Of a DNA stretch of 15,887 bases, positions 1 to 4,840 are shown piece by piece. The stretch lies in assembly GCA_934647145.1 (NCBI GenBank), contig CAKUFB010000034.1, positions 1-15,887 on the forward strand. The letters run 5' to 3'. The position numbers and the translations under genes were made by a program. The DNA comes from an uncultured Clostridia bacterium (GTDB taxonomy: Bacteria; Bacillota; Clostridia; Christensenellales; Aristaeellaceae). Each line of letters starts with the position of its first letter. Position 1 is the stretch's first letter. A model generated the notes under the pieces. The model was not told the origin of the DNA. It saw only the letters and a list, made by a program, of their open reading frames with translations, and did no database searches.

Positions 1-67
1 AAATTGGAGCGGCTGATTTCTTCGAATCCGCAGGCTTCCCTGCGGATTATGGGTCGGCAGTGCCGAC
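1..67 (+). repeat. Perfect 67-bp direct repeat, copy 1
   Basis: Bases 1-67 are identical to 152-218, an offset of 151 bp. The repeated block covers part of the SL2 loop, its 3' arm, SL3 and SL1. After the block the copies diverge, then both reach another SL1 (94-108 and 234-248) with the same GCAGGC arms. Identity in non-coding DNA points to a recent tandem duplication of a cassette. Copy 1 may extend left of the window. Confidence 0.95.
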
Positions 68-151
68 AAACGACAAACAACTGCTGCCGGCCGGCAGGCT
101 GAGCCTGCACCCACTTGCTGCCGCCGGATAGCACACGAAACCAGCCGCCAT

Positions 152-218
152 AAATTGGAGCGGCTGATTTCTTCGAATCCGCAGGCTTCCCTGCGGATTA
201 TGGGTCGGCAGTGCCGAC
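152..218 (+). repeat. Perfect 67-bp direct repeat, copy 2
   Basis: Second copy of the block at 1-67, base for base identical. It begins in the loop of the SL2 hairpin at 137-171 and ends with the SL1 hairpin at 204-218. Confidence 0.95.
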
Positions 219-503
219 TGCCAACTGCTGCCGGCAGGCTGAGCCTGCACCCACTGGCTACCGCGGAGCCACACGAATCTGTCGGCCATAAATCAGAGCC
301 TCCAGATTCTTCGCTTGCGGAAGACTCGGGCGTGTGCCCCATAATCTGCTGCCGCCGGATAAAACACGAATCCGGGAACCACAGGTTCAAGTTCCCGGAT
401 TCTTCGCTTGCGGAAGACTCGAGGCATGTGCCCCATAAGGGCTACGTCCCGCACACTTTCGGAGACATCTTCTCGACAGGGGAGCCTTGGCCACGCCAAC
501 CGT

Positions 504-547
504 ACCTCCCCTGAAAGGGGAGGTGTCCGCGAAGCAGACGGAGGGGT
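504..547. repeat. Palindromic CCTCCCC repeat element
   Basis: A perfect 9-bp inverted repeat (ACCTCCCCT, 504-512; AGGGGAGGT, 516-524) has a 3-nt loop. It is followed by a second hairpin, GTCCGC-GAA-GCAGAC (525-539, one mismatch), and then GGAGGGGTT (540-548). From memory, short palindromic elements of this CTCCCC/GGAGGGG form are scattered through many gut Clostridia genomes; this needs a search. It lies at the convergence point between array A (plus polarity) and array A-prime (minus polarity). Read on the minus strand, it occupies the place where SL3 would follow the SL2 at 559-593. Confidence 0.6.
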
Positions 548-558
548 TCACAGACGCA

Positions 559-637
559 GAATTCGGGAAGTCCAATTTATGCTTCCCGAATTCGTCGATA
601 GAATGCGCGGCAGCAGATGCGTCCAGGCTCAGCCTGG
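559..637 (-). repeat. Modular hairpin repeat array A-prime, downstream of the VOC gene
   Basis: Read on the minus strand this is SL1 (637-623, CCAGGC arms, 3-nt loop), a 29-nt linker containing TGCTGCCGC and TATCGAC (622-594), and SL2 (593-559) with perfect 12-bp arms GAATTCGGGAAG/CTTCCCGAATTC and loop CATAAATTGGA. Its polarity is opposite to array A and matches transcription of the minus-strand VOC gene ending at 673. The sequence on its gene side, CTTTCTGA (minus strand, 645-638), recurs at 3702-3695 and at the dxr stop codon. Confidence 0.85.
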
Positions 638-672
638 TCAGAAAGTCGGCCTCCCCAGCGTTCCCTCCCCCC

Positions 673-1062
673 TCAGTACCTGTTCACGTAGTCGAAGAAC
701 TCGATGCGTTCGCCGTCCGGGCCGCAGAAGAAGATATTGCGCACGCCGTCCATGAGGGTGGGGCAGTCGACGACGCCGTCGGTGAGGAAGGTGACGCCCC
801 TGGCCTTGAGGTCTTCGACCAGCTCGTCGATGTGCCGCACCTCGAGGGCGAAGTGGTCGATCTGGCCGGGCACGCGCTCGTCGTGGGTCGCGCTGTGGAT
901 GAGCTCGAGCGGGCAGGAGCCGTTTTCCAGGAAGCACAGCTCGGTCGTGCCCAGCATCTGGCGGCCGGTGACCCTGAAGCCCAGCAGCTCGGTATAGAAT
1001 TTGACGGAAACGTCCATGTCGCGCACACGGATGCCGATGTGCGCCAGTCCCTTAACCTGCAT
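673..1062 (-). CDS. VOC superfamily (glyoxalase-fold) metalloprotein
   Basis: Encodes 129 residues. The start is the ATG at 1062, preceded at 8 nt by GGAGGA (1071-1076); an in-frame upstream start at 1161 has no such site and would lie upstream of the promoter. The protein has the two beta-alpha-beta-beta-beta halves of the vicinal oxygen chelate fold. Candidate metal ligands sit at the usual positions: His8 (AHIGI), Glu53 (PLEL), His70 (IDHFALEV) and Glu121 (RIEFFD). The length suits a single-chain glyoxalase I or methylmalonyl-CoA epimerase-like protein. The PDGERIEFFDY ending resembles glyoxalase I-type proteins, but the substrate cannot be assigned. It is probably cytosolic and monocistronic, divergent from the pantothenate operon. 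Downstream lies a hairpin array of matching polarity (637-559). Confidence 0.85.
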   Translation of the reverse strand: MQVKGLAHIGIRVRDMDVSVKFYTELLGFRVTGRQMLGTTELCFLENGSCPLELIHSATHDERVPGQIDHFALEVRHIDELVEDLKARGVTFLTDGVVDCPTLMDGVRNIFFCGPDGERIEFFDYVNRY

Positions 1063-1096
1063 AAGTCGTATCCTCCTTCGATTGAGTGTCGCCTGG

Positions 1097-1125
1097 ATTA
1101 TACCATATTTTTCGCCGGGACGCAA
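1097..1125 (-). promoter_or_regulatory. Sigma-A-type promoter of the VOC gene
   Basis: On the minus strand a perfect -10, TATAAT (1102-1097), carries an extended TGG just upstream. A weak -35, TTGCGT (1125-1120), is 17 bp away. Transcription should begin about 10 nt upstream of the ribosome binding site at 1071-1076, giving a short leader. Confidence 0.6.
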
Positions 1126-1142
1126 TATTTTACACAAGTCAA

Positions 1143-1171
1143 TTGAAAAAACCGCGCGCAAAGGTTATAAT
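1143..1171 (+). promoter_or_regulatory. Sigma-A-type promoter of the panT-coaX-cupin operon
   Basis: TTGAAA (1143-1148) is followed after 17 bp by a perfect TATAAT (1166-1171). The start site would be near 1178, leaving a leader of about 90 nt. It is divergent from the VOC promoter, with the two -35 regions about 18 bp apart. Confidence 0.75.
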
Positions 1172-1186
1172 ACCGTATGTCGGTAT
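1170..1186. promoter_or_regulatory. Candidate operator: inverted repeat on the -10/start region
   Basis: ATACCG (1170-1175) and CGGTAT (1181-1186) form a perfect 6-bp dyad with a 5-nt centre. It overlaps the last two bases of the -10 and the expected start site, a position where a bound repressor would block initiation. The half-site-like word GGTATCC occurs at 1182-1188 and again in the leader at 1204-1210 and 1231-1237. No regulator gene is visible in the window. It could also fold as a hairpin near the 5' end of the transcript. Confidence 0.4.
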
Positions 1187-1266
1187 CCGCGAGGAACCGA
1201 ACAGGTATCCCTCGAGCCCCTGTTTCGTCAGGTATCCCCAAAAGAACTTGAACGGAGGAAATCGCA

Positions 1267-1854
1267 ATGAAGCACAATACCCGTCAACTGTCCCTGACCG
1301 CGCTGTTCGTGGCGCTGGTGTTCCTGCTGGGCCTGACCCCGCTGGGCCTGATCCCGCTGGGGTTCATCAACGTCACGATTCTGTGCATCCCCGTGATCGT
1401 CGGCACGCTCCTGCTCGGGCTGAAAACCGGCCTGCTGCTGGGCTTTTTCTTCGGCTCGGCCAGCCTGATGAGCGTGCTGGGTCTGTCGATGACCGCCCCG
1501 TCCACGCTGGCGCTGACGCTTTTCACCGCGAACGCGCCCCTGTGTGTCGCCATGTGCTATGTGCCCAGGCTGCTTGTGCCGGTCGCGGCGCACTTCGTCT
1601 ATCGCCTGGTCTCGAAGGGCGAGGAGCAATGCGCGCGCGCGCTGCCCTTTGCGGCGGCGGCAGGCTCGCTCACCAATACGATCCTTTATCTGGGCATGAT
1701 GTGGGCGTTCTACGCGCTGTGCGGCCTGGACGCGGGCAAGATTCTGGCGCTCATCCTGGGCACGGGCGCGCTGGGCGGCGGCAGCGAAGCGGTCGTGGCG
1801 GCGCTGCTGGTCACGCCGATCATGGCCGCGCTGTGGAAGGTCAGAAAGAAATAG
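1267..1854 (+). CDS. panT: ECF transporter S component, probable pantothenate transporter
   Basis: A 195-residue, very hydrophobic protein with about five or six membrane segments, the usual size of a substrate-binding S component of energy-coupling factor transporters. The first helix carries an AxxxA pattern (Ala12 to Ala16, ALFVA), the type of motif that contacts the EcfT subunit. The ATG at 1267 is preceded by GGAGG (1254-1258). It is the first gene of a plus-strand operon and lies 28 nt upstream of coaX. Because coaX phosphorylates pantothenate, pantothenate is the most likely substrate; this is inferred from the neighbour, not from binding residues. The shared EcfA/EcfA'/EcfT module is not in the window and must be encoded elsewhere. 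Confidence 0.75.
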   Translation: MKHNTRQLSLTALFVALVFLLGLTPLGLIPLGFINVTILCIPVIVGTLLLGLKTGLLLGFFFGSASLMSVLGLSMTAPSTLALTLFTANAPLCVAMCYVPRLLVPVAAHFVYRLVSKGEEQCARALPFAAAAGSLTNTILYLGMMWAFYALCGLDAGKILALILGTGALGGGSEAVVAALLVTPIMAALWKVRKK

Positions 1855-1882
1855 AGCAAGCTGACATAGGAGAGATACCCGA

Positions 1883-2662
1883 ATGATACTGACGCTGGAC
1901 GTAGGCAATACCAACATCAAGACCGCGCTGTTCGACGGCGAGGAGATGAAGCGCTACTGGCGCGTCTCCACCAACCGCGCCACCACCTCCGACGAGTACG
2001 GCATCATCATGAGCAACCTGTTCGCGCACGCCGGACTGGACACGGGCTGCGTGGACGGCATCATCATGTCCTCGGTCGTGCCCAGCATCAACTTCACGCT
2101 GGAGCACATGTGCAAGAACTACTTCGGCCGCGAGCCGATGCAGGTGGCGCCCGGCGTAAAGACCGGCATCAACATCAAGTACGACAACCCGCGCGAGCTG
2201 GGCAGCGACCGCATCGCCAACGCCGTGGGCGCGTACACGCTCTACGGCGGCCCCTGCATCTTCATCGACTTCGGCACGGCCACCTCGTTCGGCGTGATGT
2301 CGGAAAAGGGCGAGTTCCTGGGCGGCGCGATCTGCCCGGGGCTCAAGCTGGCGGCCGAGGCGCTGGTTGAAAAGGCGGCCAAGCTCCCCCGCTTCGAGCT
2401 GGTCAAGCCCGAGCGCGTCATCGGCCGCAACACCATCTCGAACCTTCAGTCGGGCATCGTCTTCGGCTATGTGGGCCAGGTCAACTACCTGGTGCGCAAG
2501 ATGAAGGAGGAGCTGGGCGCGCCGGACGCCAAGGTCATCGCCACAGGCGGCCTGGCGCTGCTCATCGCCGACGAATCCAGGCAGATCGACATACTCGACG
2601 GCCTGCTGACCCTCAAGGGCCTCAGGATTATCTACGAGCGCAACATCCAGTCACCAAATTGA
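1883..2662 (+). CDS. coaX: Type III pantothenate kinase
   Basis: Catalyses the ATP-dependent phosphorylation of pantothenate, the first committed step of coenzyme A synthesis, in the cytosol. At 259 residues it is full length for CoaX. It shows the ASKHA-type motifs: DVGNTN (6-11) for phosphate binding, GSDRIANAVGAY (107-118) with the conserved catalytic Asp109, IDFGTATSF (128-136), GGAICPGL (147-154) and ATGGLA (220-225) in the nucleotide site. The ATG at 1883 follows AGGAG by a suitable distance. It sits between the S component, which would import pantothenate, and a small cupin whose start lies 14 nt after the coaX stop. Type III kinases typically need a monovalent cation and are not feedback-inhibited by CoA, so control may be at transcription. 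Confidence 0.95.
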   Translation: MILTLDVGNTNIKTALFDGEEMKRYWRVSTNRATTSDEYGIIMSNLFAHAGLDTGCVDGIIMSSVVPSINFTLEHMCKNYFGREPMQVAPGVKTGINIKYDNPRELGSDRIANAVGAYTLYGGPCIFIDFGTATSFGVMSEKGEFLGGAICPGLKLAAEALVEKAAKLPRFELVKPERVIGRNTISNLQSGIVFGYVGQVNYLVRKMKEELGAPDAKVIATGGLALLIADESRQIDILDGLLTLKGLRIIYERNIQSPN

Positions 2663-2676
2663 AGGAGGAAACAGTC

Positions 2677-3021
2677 ATGGTCAATTTCAAGGCAAATCAT
2701 CCCCAGGAAGTCCGCCACGAAATGCGCGGCGGCAAGGGCGACGTGACCATCACCAAGGTGGTCTCCGAGGGGCTGTGCCCCAACGCGCGCATGTTCGCCA
2801 CCATCACCCTGCCGGTCGGCGCGTCCATCGGCTACCACGTCCACGAGAACGAGACCGAGCTGTTCTGCTTCGTCTCCGGCGAGGGCAAGGTCAACGACGA
2901 CGGCCGCGAAATCGCCGTCAAGGCGGGCGACTCCATGCAGACCACCTCCGGCCACGGCCACGCCGTCGAGAACACCGGCAGCGAGCCGCTCGTGCTGGTC
3001 GCCTGCATCGTAAAAGACTAG
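2677..3021 (+). CDS. Small cupin-domain protein
   Basis: Encodes 114 residues forming one cupin beta-barrel. The ATG at 2677 (MVNFKA) is preceded by AAGGAGGA. An earlier in-frame TTG at 2659 would overlap the coaX stop and place this site inside the gene, so it is rejected. Cupin motif 1 is clear: His54-Val-His56, then Glu61 and Gly68 at the canonical spacing. Motif 2 is Gly84...Gly92-x-x-His95-x-x-x-Asn99, with Thr90 replacing the usual Pro. The three His and one Glu should bind a divalent metal. It is the last gene of the pantothenate operon. Its substrate is unknown; a role in pantothenate or CoA metabolism is only suggested by position. A repeat hairpin (SL1, 3022-3036) begins on the base after the TAG stop. 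Confidence 0.85.
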   Translation: MVNFKANHPQEVRHEMRGGKGDVTITKVVSEGLCPNARMFATITLPVGASIGYHVHENETELFCFVSGEGKVNDDGREIAVKAGDSMQTTSGHGHAVENTGSEPLVLVACIVKD

Positions 3022-3038
3022 GTCGGCAGTGCCGACAC

Positions 3039-3173
3039 CCACCTGCTGCCGCCGGTTCAGGCGACGAATTCGGGAAGCATAAATTGGACTTCCCGAATTC
3101 TGCGGTTTTCCGGGATGCCCCGGAAAACTCATGTCGGCGTTGCCGGTCGGCAGGGCCGACTGCCATTTGCTGC
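3039..3173 (+). repeat. 135-bp tandem duplicate, copy 1 (period 170 bp)
   Basis: Aligns without gaps to 3209-3343. I count seven differences in 135 positions: 3059, 3077, 3087, 3089, 3140, 3154 and 3166. Two of them, G3077 and C3089, are the closing pair of the SL2 stem, and both are swapped in copy 2 (C3247, G3259), so pairing is preserved. Confidence 0.9.
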
Positions 3174-3208
3174 CGCGCATCCTATCGACGGCCGGGCAGT
3201 GCCCGGTT

Positions 3209-3343
3209 CCACCTGCTGCCGCCGGTTCTGGCGACGAATTCGGGAACCATAAATTGAAGTTCCCGAATTCTGCGGTTTTCCGGGATGCCCCGGAAAACTC
3301 ATGTCGGCGCTGCCGGTCGGCAGTGCCGACTGCCACTTGCTGC
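3209..3343 (+). repeat. 135-bp tandem duplicate, copy 2
   Basis: Second copy of 3039-3173 at a 170-bp offset. The closing pair of the SL2 stem is C3247-G3259 in place of G3077-C3089. Confidence 0.9.
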
Positions 3344-3408
3344 CACCGGTTTGATCGACGACAGTCGGCCGCCATAGATTAAAGCGGCCGAAGTCTGCCC
3401 TCGAGTGG

Positions 3409-3508
3409 TATACTGATGGGTGTTGCCTGCATTTGTCGAAAGAGACGCAGCGAACAAACTGAATACGCAACAAGCCCGGCCTCCTGCAATGGGAAGCCGG
3501 GTTGCTCT
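3409..3508 (+). ncRNA. Candidate small RNA between facing repeat arrays
   Basis: A gene-free stretch with RNA-like layout. TATACT (3409-3414) is preceded by TGG, as in an extended -10, but no -35 is convincing. From about 3421, TGTTGC (3421-3426) pairs with GCAACA (3467-3472). Inside, CTGC (3427-3430) pairs with GCAG (3447-3450), stacked on GTC/GAC (3435-3437, 3444-3446) with loop GAAAGA. A GC-rich hairpin follows, CCCGGC (3475-3480) with GCCGGG (3496-3501), then GTTGCTCTATT, a poor U-tract. I do not recognise an RNA family. TGTCGAA (3434-3440) also matches the Spo0A box core, possibly by chance. The stretch may simply be another repeat module. Confidence 0.3.
3473..3503 (+). terminator. GC-rich hairpin, possible weak terminator
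   Basis: CCCGGC/GCCGGG stem extended by an A-T and a G-T pair, with a 15-nt loop, followed by GCTCTATTCACTTT. The T-rich tail is weak. It could end transcripts from the coaX operon or from the candidate small RNA. Confidence 0.35.
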
Positions 3509-3527
3509 ATTCACTTTACATCAGCAG

Positions 3528-3608
3528 CCCCGCATTCGGGGAACAGCCCTTCTGCTAGCACACTCTCCCCGCGGATCAAAGTGCTTTCCGGGAGAGCTCG
3601 AGAGGGGC
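3528..3608 (-). repeat. Repeat element X, copy 1 (split hairpin)
   Basis: Aligns without gaps to 15484-15564 at an offset of 11,956 bp. The 28 bp at 3581-3608 are identical to 15537-15564, and GGATCA (3573-3578) and CATTCGG (3533-3539) are shared. Near the 5' end CCCCG (3528-3532) pairs with CGGGG (3537-3541); the other copy has CTCC/GGAG there. GCTTTC (3583-3588) pairs with GAGAGC (3592-3597) around CGG, the same 6+3+6 geometry as SL1. The terminal hairpin intact in the other copy is interrupted here: its left arm ends at 3608 and its right arm is at 3695-3718. Strand is assigned from the adjacent minus-strand array. Confidence 0.75.
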
Positions 3609-3694
3609 AAAAACCTCTGTGGCCTGACTGTTTTTGAAAATGAATTACATTTCTCATCGTTTCGCGGCAGCTAATGGGCCCGGGCACTGCCCGG
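3609..3694. repeat. 86-bp insertion splitting the element X hairpin
   Basis: The left (3595-3608) and right (3695-3718) halves of the hairpin found intact at 15554-15589 are separated here by 86 bp; the intact copy has 5 bp (15565-15569). The insert begins near an inverted repeat, CAAAAAC (about 3608-3614) with GTTTTTG (about 3630-3636), is AT-rich in the middle, and ends with an SL1 hairpin (3680-3694, CCGGGC arms). No ORF in it is credible. Confidence 0.55.
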
Positions 3695-3854
3695 TCAGAA
3701 AGGCCGCCTCTCGAACGTCTTTCTTTCGCCACTCGATACGAAGAATTCGGGAACTCGAATTTATGGTTCCCGAATTCGTCGATAGGATGCGCGGTAGCAT
3801 ATGGCTGTCGGCACTGCCGACCGGCGGCAGCAAGTGGAGCCGGGCACTGCCCGG
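3680..3854 (-). repeat. Modular hairpin repeat array B-prime, downstream of the secreted-protein gene
   Basis: Read on the minus strand from the stop codon of the gene ending at 3855: SL1 (3854-3840, CCGGGC arms) directly abutting the stop, a second SL1 (3821-3807, GTCGGC arms), a 29-nt linker with ATCCTATCGAC (3806-3778), and a perfect SL2 (3777-3743, arms GAATTCGGGAAC/GTTCCCGAATTC, loop CATAAATTCGA). A segment containing TCGAGTGG follows, also seen after the last SL2 of array B. Then come the element X right arm (3718-3695) and a final SL1 (3694-3680). Polarity is opposite to array B and matches transcription of the upstream minus-strand gene. Confidence 0.85.
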
Positions 3855-4679
3855 TCAGTCCGCGAAGAGCAGTCCGTCGAACACGTCGGAGCCGGACATG
3901 GTCTGGCCGTTGACGACCAGGTCGATGCCATACTCGCCGCTCGCGGCCAGCCAGCCGCCGTTTTCGCCGTCCTTGTCGGTGACATAGATCCACTGCCTGT
4001 CGTCTGTGCCGCTGAGGATGGCGGTGTCGCCCGCCTTGAGAGTCAGCGCCACCGCGCCCTCGCCCTGCTGGGCGTACAGGGGGATGTCCACCCTGGCCTT
4101 CACGACCAGACCCATCGCGTAGAACGGGCGGGGCAGGTTGACGACGTGGCGAGTGCCGCCCTCCATGATGTTGTTCGCAATCATGTAATCCGCGTCGTGG
4201 TACCAGGTATACAGCACGGTGCCGCGCACGCTGCCGGTGATGATTCCGCGATTGACGACCATGTCGTTGGGATCGGCCAGGATCGAGCCCGCGTCCTGCA
4301 GCTTGCCGTTGTCGTCCAGGTAGATAAAGTGCGTCTCGGGGTCGTCGCTGGGGCCGTAGTCGAACACCAGCAGGTAGGTATTGAACTGCACCTTGAGCAG
4401 GTACACCTTCTCGTCCATGTACCAGCCCTCGATCTTGAGCTCCTGATCGCCCACGTTCAGCTTGACGTAGGTCTCGGTCGCGCCGGTGTCGTCGTTGTGT
4501 ACCTCGTAGGTGATCTGCTCGGTCTTGCCGTCGCCGTTCAGGTCGCAGGACGCGCCGCTCTCGACGGGCGTGACCTTGCCCTCCTCAAGCTCCACAGCCG
4601 GACTGGTTTCGGCCTGCGCAAAGCCGAAGGACAGCGCCATCACGAGCGCGAGCAGCAGAGAAACAATCGTCTTTTTCAT
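3855..4679 (-). CDS. Secreted protein with Ca-binding-like motif and SH3-like C-terminus
   Basis: Encodes 274 residues. The ATG at 4679 (MKKTIVSLLL) gives a classic signal peptide: Lys-Lys, a hydrophobic core and AQA before a predicted cleavage after residue 23. GAGGAGG at 4691-4697 lies 10-11 nt upstream. There is no lipobox cysteine, so the product is probably released or wall-associated. Residues 46-54 (DLNGDGKTE) match a DxNxDGxxE calcium-binding loop, as in EF-hand or dockerin-like segments, here single. The last about 70 residues (TLKAGDTAILSGTDDRQWIYVTD...GGWL) resemble a bacterial SH3-like domain, often used for cell-wall contact. I do not recognise the family and assign no function. 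It lies after a likely terminator of the ligase operon. Its stop abuts an SL1 hairpin. Confidence 0.75.
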   Translation of the reverse strand: MKKTIVSLLLALVMALSFGFAQAETSPAVELEEGKVTPVESGASCDLNGDGKTEQITYEVHNDDTGATETYVKLNVGDQELKIEGWYMDEKVYLLKVQFNTYLLVFDYGPSDDPETHFIYLDDNGKLQDAGSILADPNDMVVNRGIITGSVRGTVLYTWYHDADYMIANNIMEGGTRHVVNLPRPFYAMGLVVKARVDIPLYAQQGEGAVALTLKAGDTAILSGTDDRQWIYVTDKDGENGGWLAASGEYGIDLVVNGQTMSGSDVFDGLLFAD

Positions 4680-4784
4680 GTCAGTCAAACCTCCTCATCT
4701 GTTTTCAGTCCGTTAGACGAGGCGTTTTTTCGGGAAGTTGCAGGATTTGGCAGCATTCAGTCGCTTTTTTCGCAAAAAATGCAA

Positions 4785-4832
4785 TGAAAAGAACCGGCGG
4801 CCTCCACGGTGCTCCGCGAAGGTCGTCGGCTC
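4785..4832 (-). terminator. Probable terminator of the acyltransferase-ligase operon
   Basis: On the minus strand, 9 nt after the ligase stop, GAGCCGACGACC (4832-4821) can pair with GGCCGCCGGTTC (4802-4791), 10 of 12 positions including a wobble, followed by TTTTC and further T-rich sequence toward 4771. Confidence 0.5.
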
Positions 4833-4840
4833 CTGTCGTT

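Larger units (their letters stand above)
1..434 (+). repeat. Modular hairpin repeat array A (SL1/SL2/SL3 cassettes)
   Basis: No gene is supported in 1-672; most of it is this array. SL2 hairpins (12-bp arms, 11-nt loop) lie at 1-20 (cut by the window edge), 137-171 (loop CATAAATTGGA, one mismatch), 275-309 (loop CATAAATCAGA, two mismatches) and 368-402 (perfect GAATCCGGGAAC arms, loop CACAGGTTCAA). SL3 hairpins (10+4+10) lie at 25-48 and 176-199 with perfect AATCCGCAGG arms; shorter variants follow at about 309-323 and 402-416. SL1 hairpins (6+3+6) lie at 53-67, 94-108, 204-218 and 234-248, with decayed forms near 328-339 and 423-432. SL2-SL3 and SL3-SL1 spacers are each 4 nt. The SL1-to-SL2 linkers contain TGCTGCCGCCGG or a variant. 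The loop reads CATAAATT on the plus strand, so I predict a plus-strand gene just left of the window. Confidence 0.85.
3022..3395 (+). repeat. Modular hairpin repeat array B, downstream of the cupin gene
   Basis: Modules in order: SL1 3022-3036; SL2 3066-3100 (arms GAATTCGGGAAG/CTTCCCGAATTC, loop CATAAATTGGA); SL3 3105-3128 (GTTTTCCGGG arms, loop ATGC); wobble-paired SL1 3133-3147; SL1 3146-3160; SL1 3192-3206 (CCGGGC arms); SL2 3236-3270 (GAATTCGGGAAC/GTTCCCGAATTC, loop CATAAATTGAA); SL3 3275-3298; SL1 3303-3317 and 3316-3330 (the first again with wobbles); and an imperfect SL2 3360-3395 (TCGGCCGC core, loop CATAGATTAAA). Linkers of exactly 29 nt (3037-3065, 3207-3235, 3331-3359) join SL1 to SL2 and contain TGCTGCC. 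Polarity is that of the coaX-cupin transcript. None of the hairpins has a U-tract, so they are not ordinary terminators. Confidence 0.9.

Noticed and set aside
1..434. CRISPR array.
   Set aside because: Units are unequal, internally palindromic and adjacent with conserved linkers; there are no regularly sized unique spacers and no cas genes.
1..672. Several short open frames across the repeat array, including a 219-codon plus-strand frame starting at 487.
   Set aside because: They run through palindromic repeats and then antisense to the VOC gene, with no ribosome binding site or conserved motif.
1178..1266. Riboswitch in the leader of the panT-coaX operon.
   Set aside because: At about 90 nt I can find only one modest hairpin (AACAGG/CCTGTT) and no known aptamer core; the promoter-overlapping dyad is the stronger regulatory candidate.
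3022..3330. SL1, SL2 and SL3 hairpins as intrinsic terminators.
   Set aside because: None is followed by a U-tract, they occur in multiples, and one array lies inside an operon.
3022..3854. Small open frames of 60 to 160 codons in the convergent repeat region.
   Set aside because: Translations are products of hairpin repeats in various frames, and no frame is shared between repeat copies.
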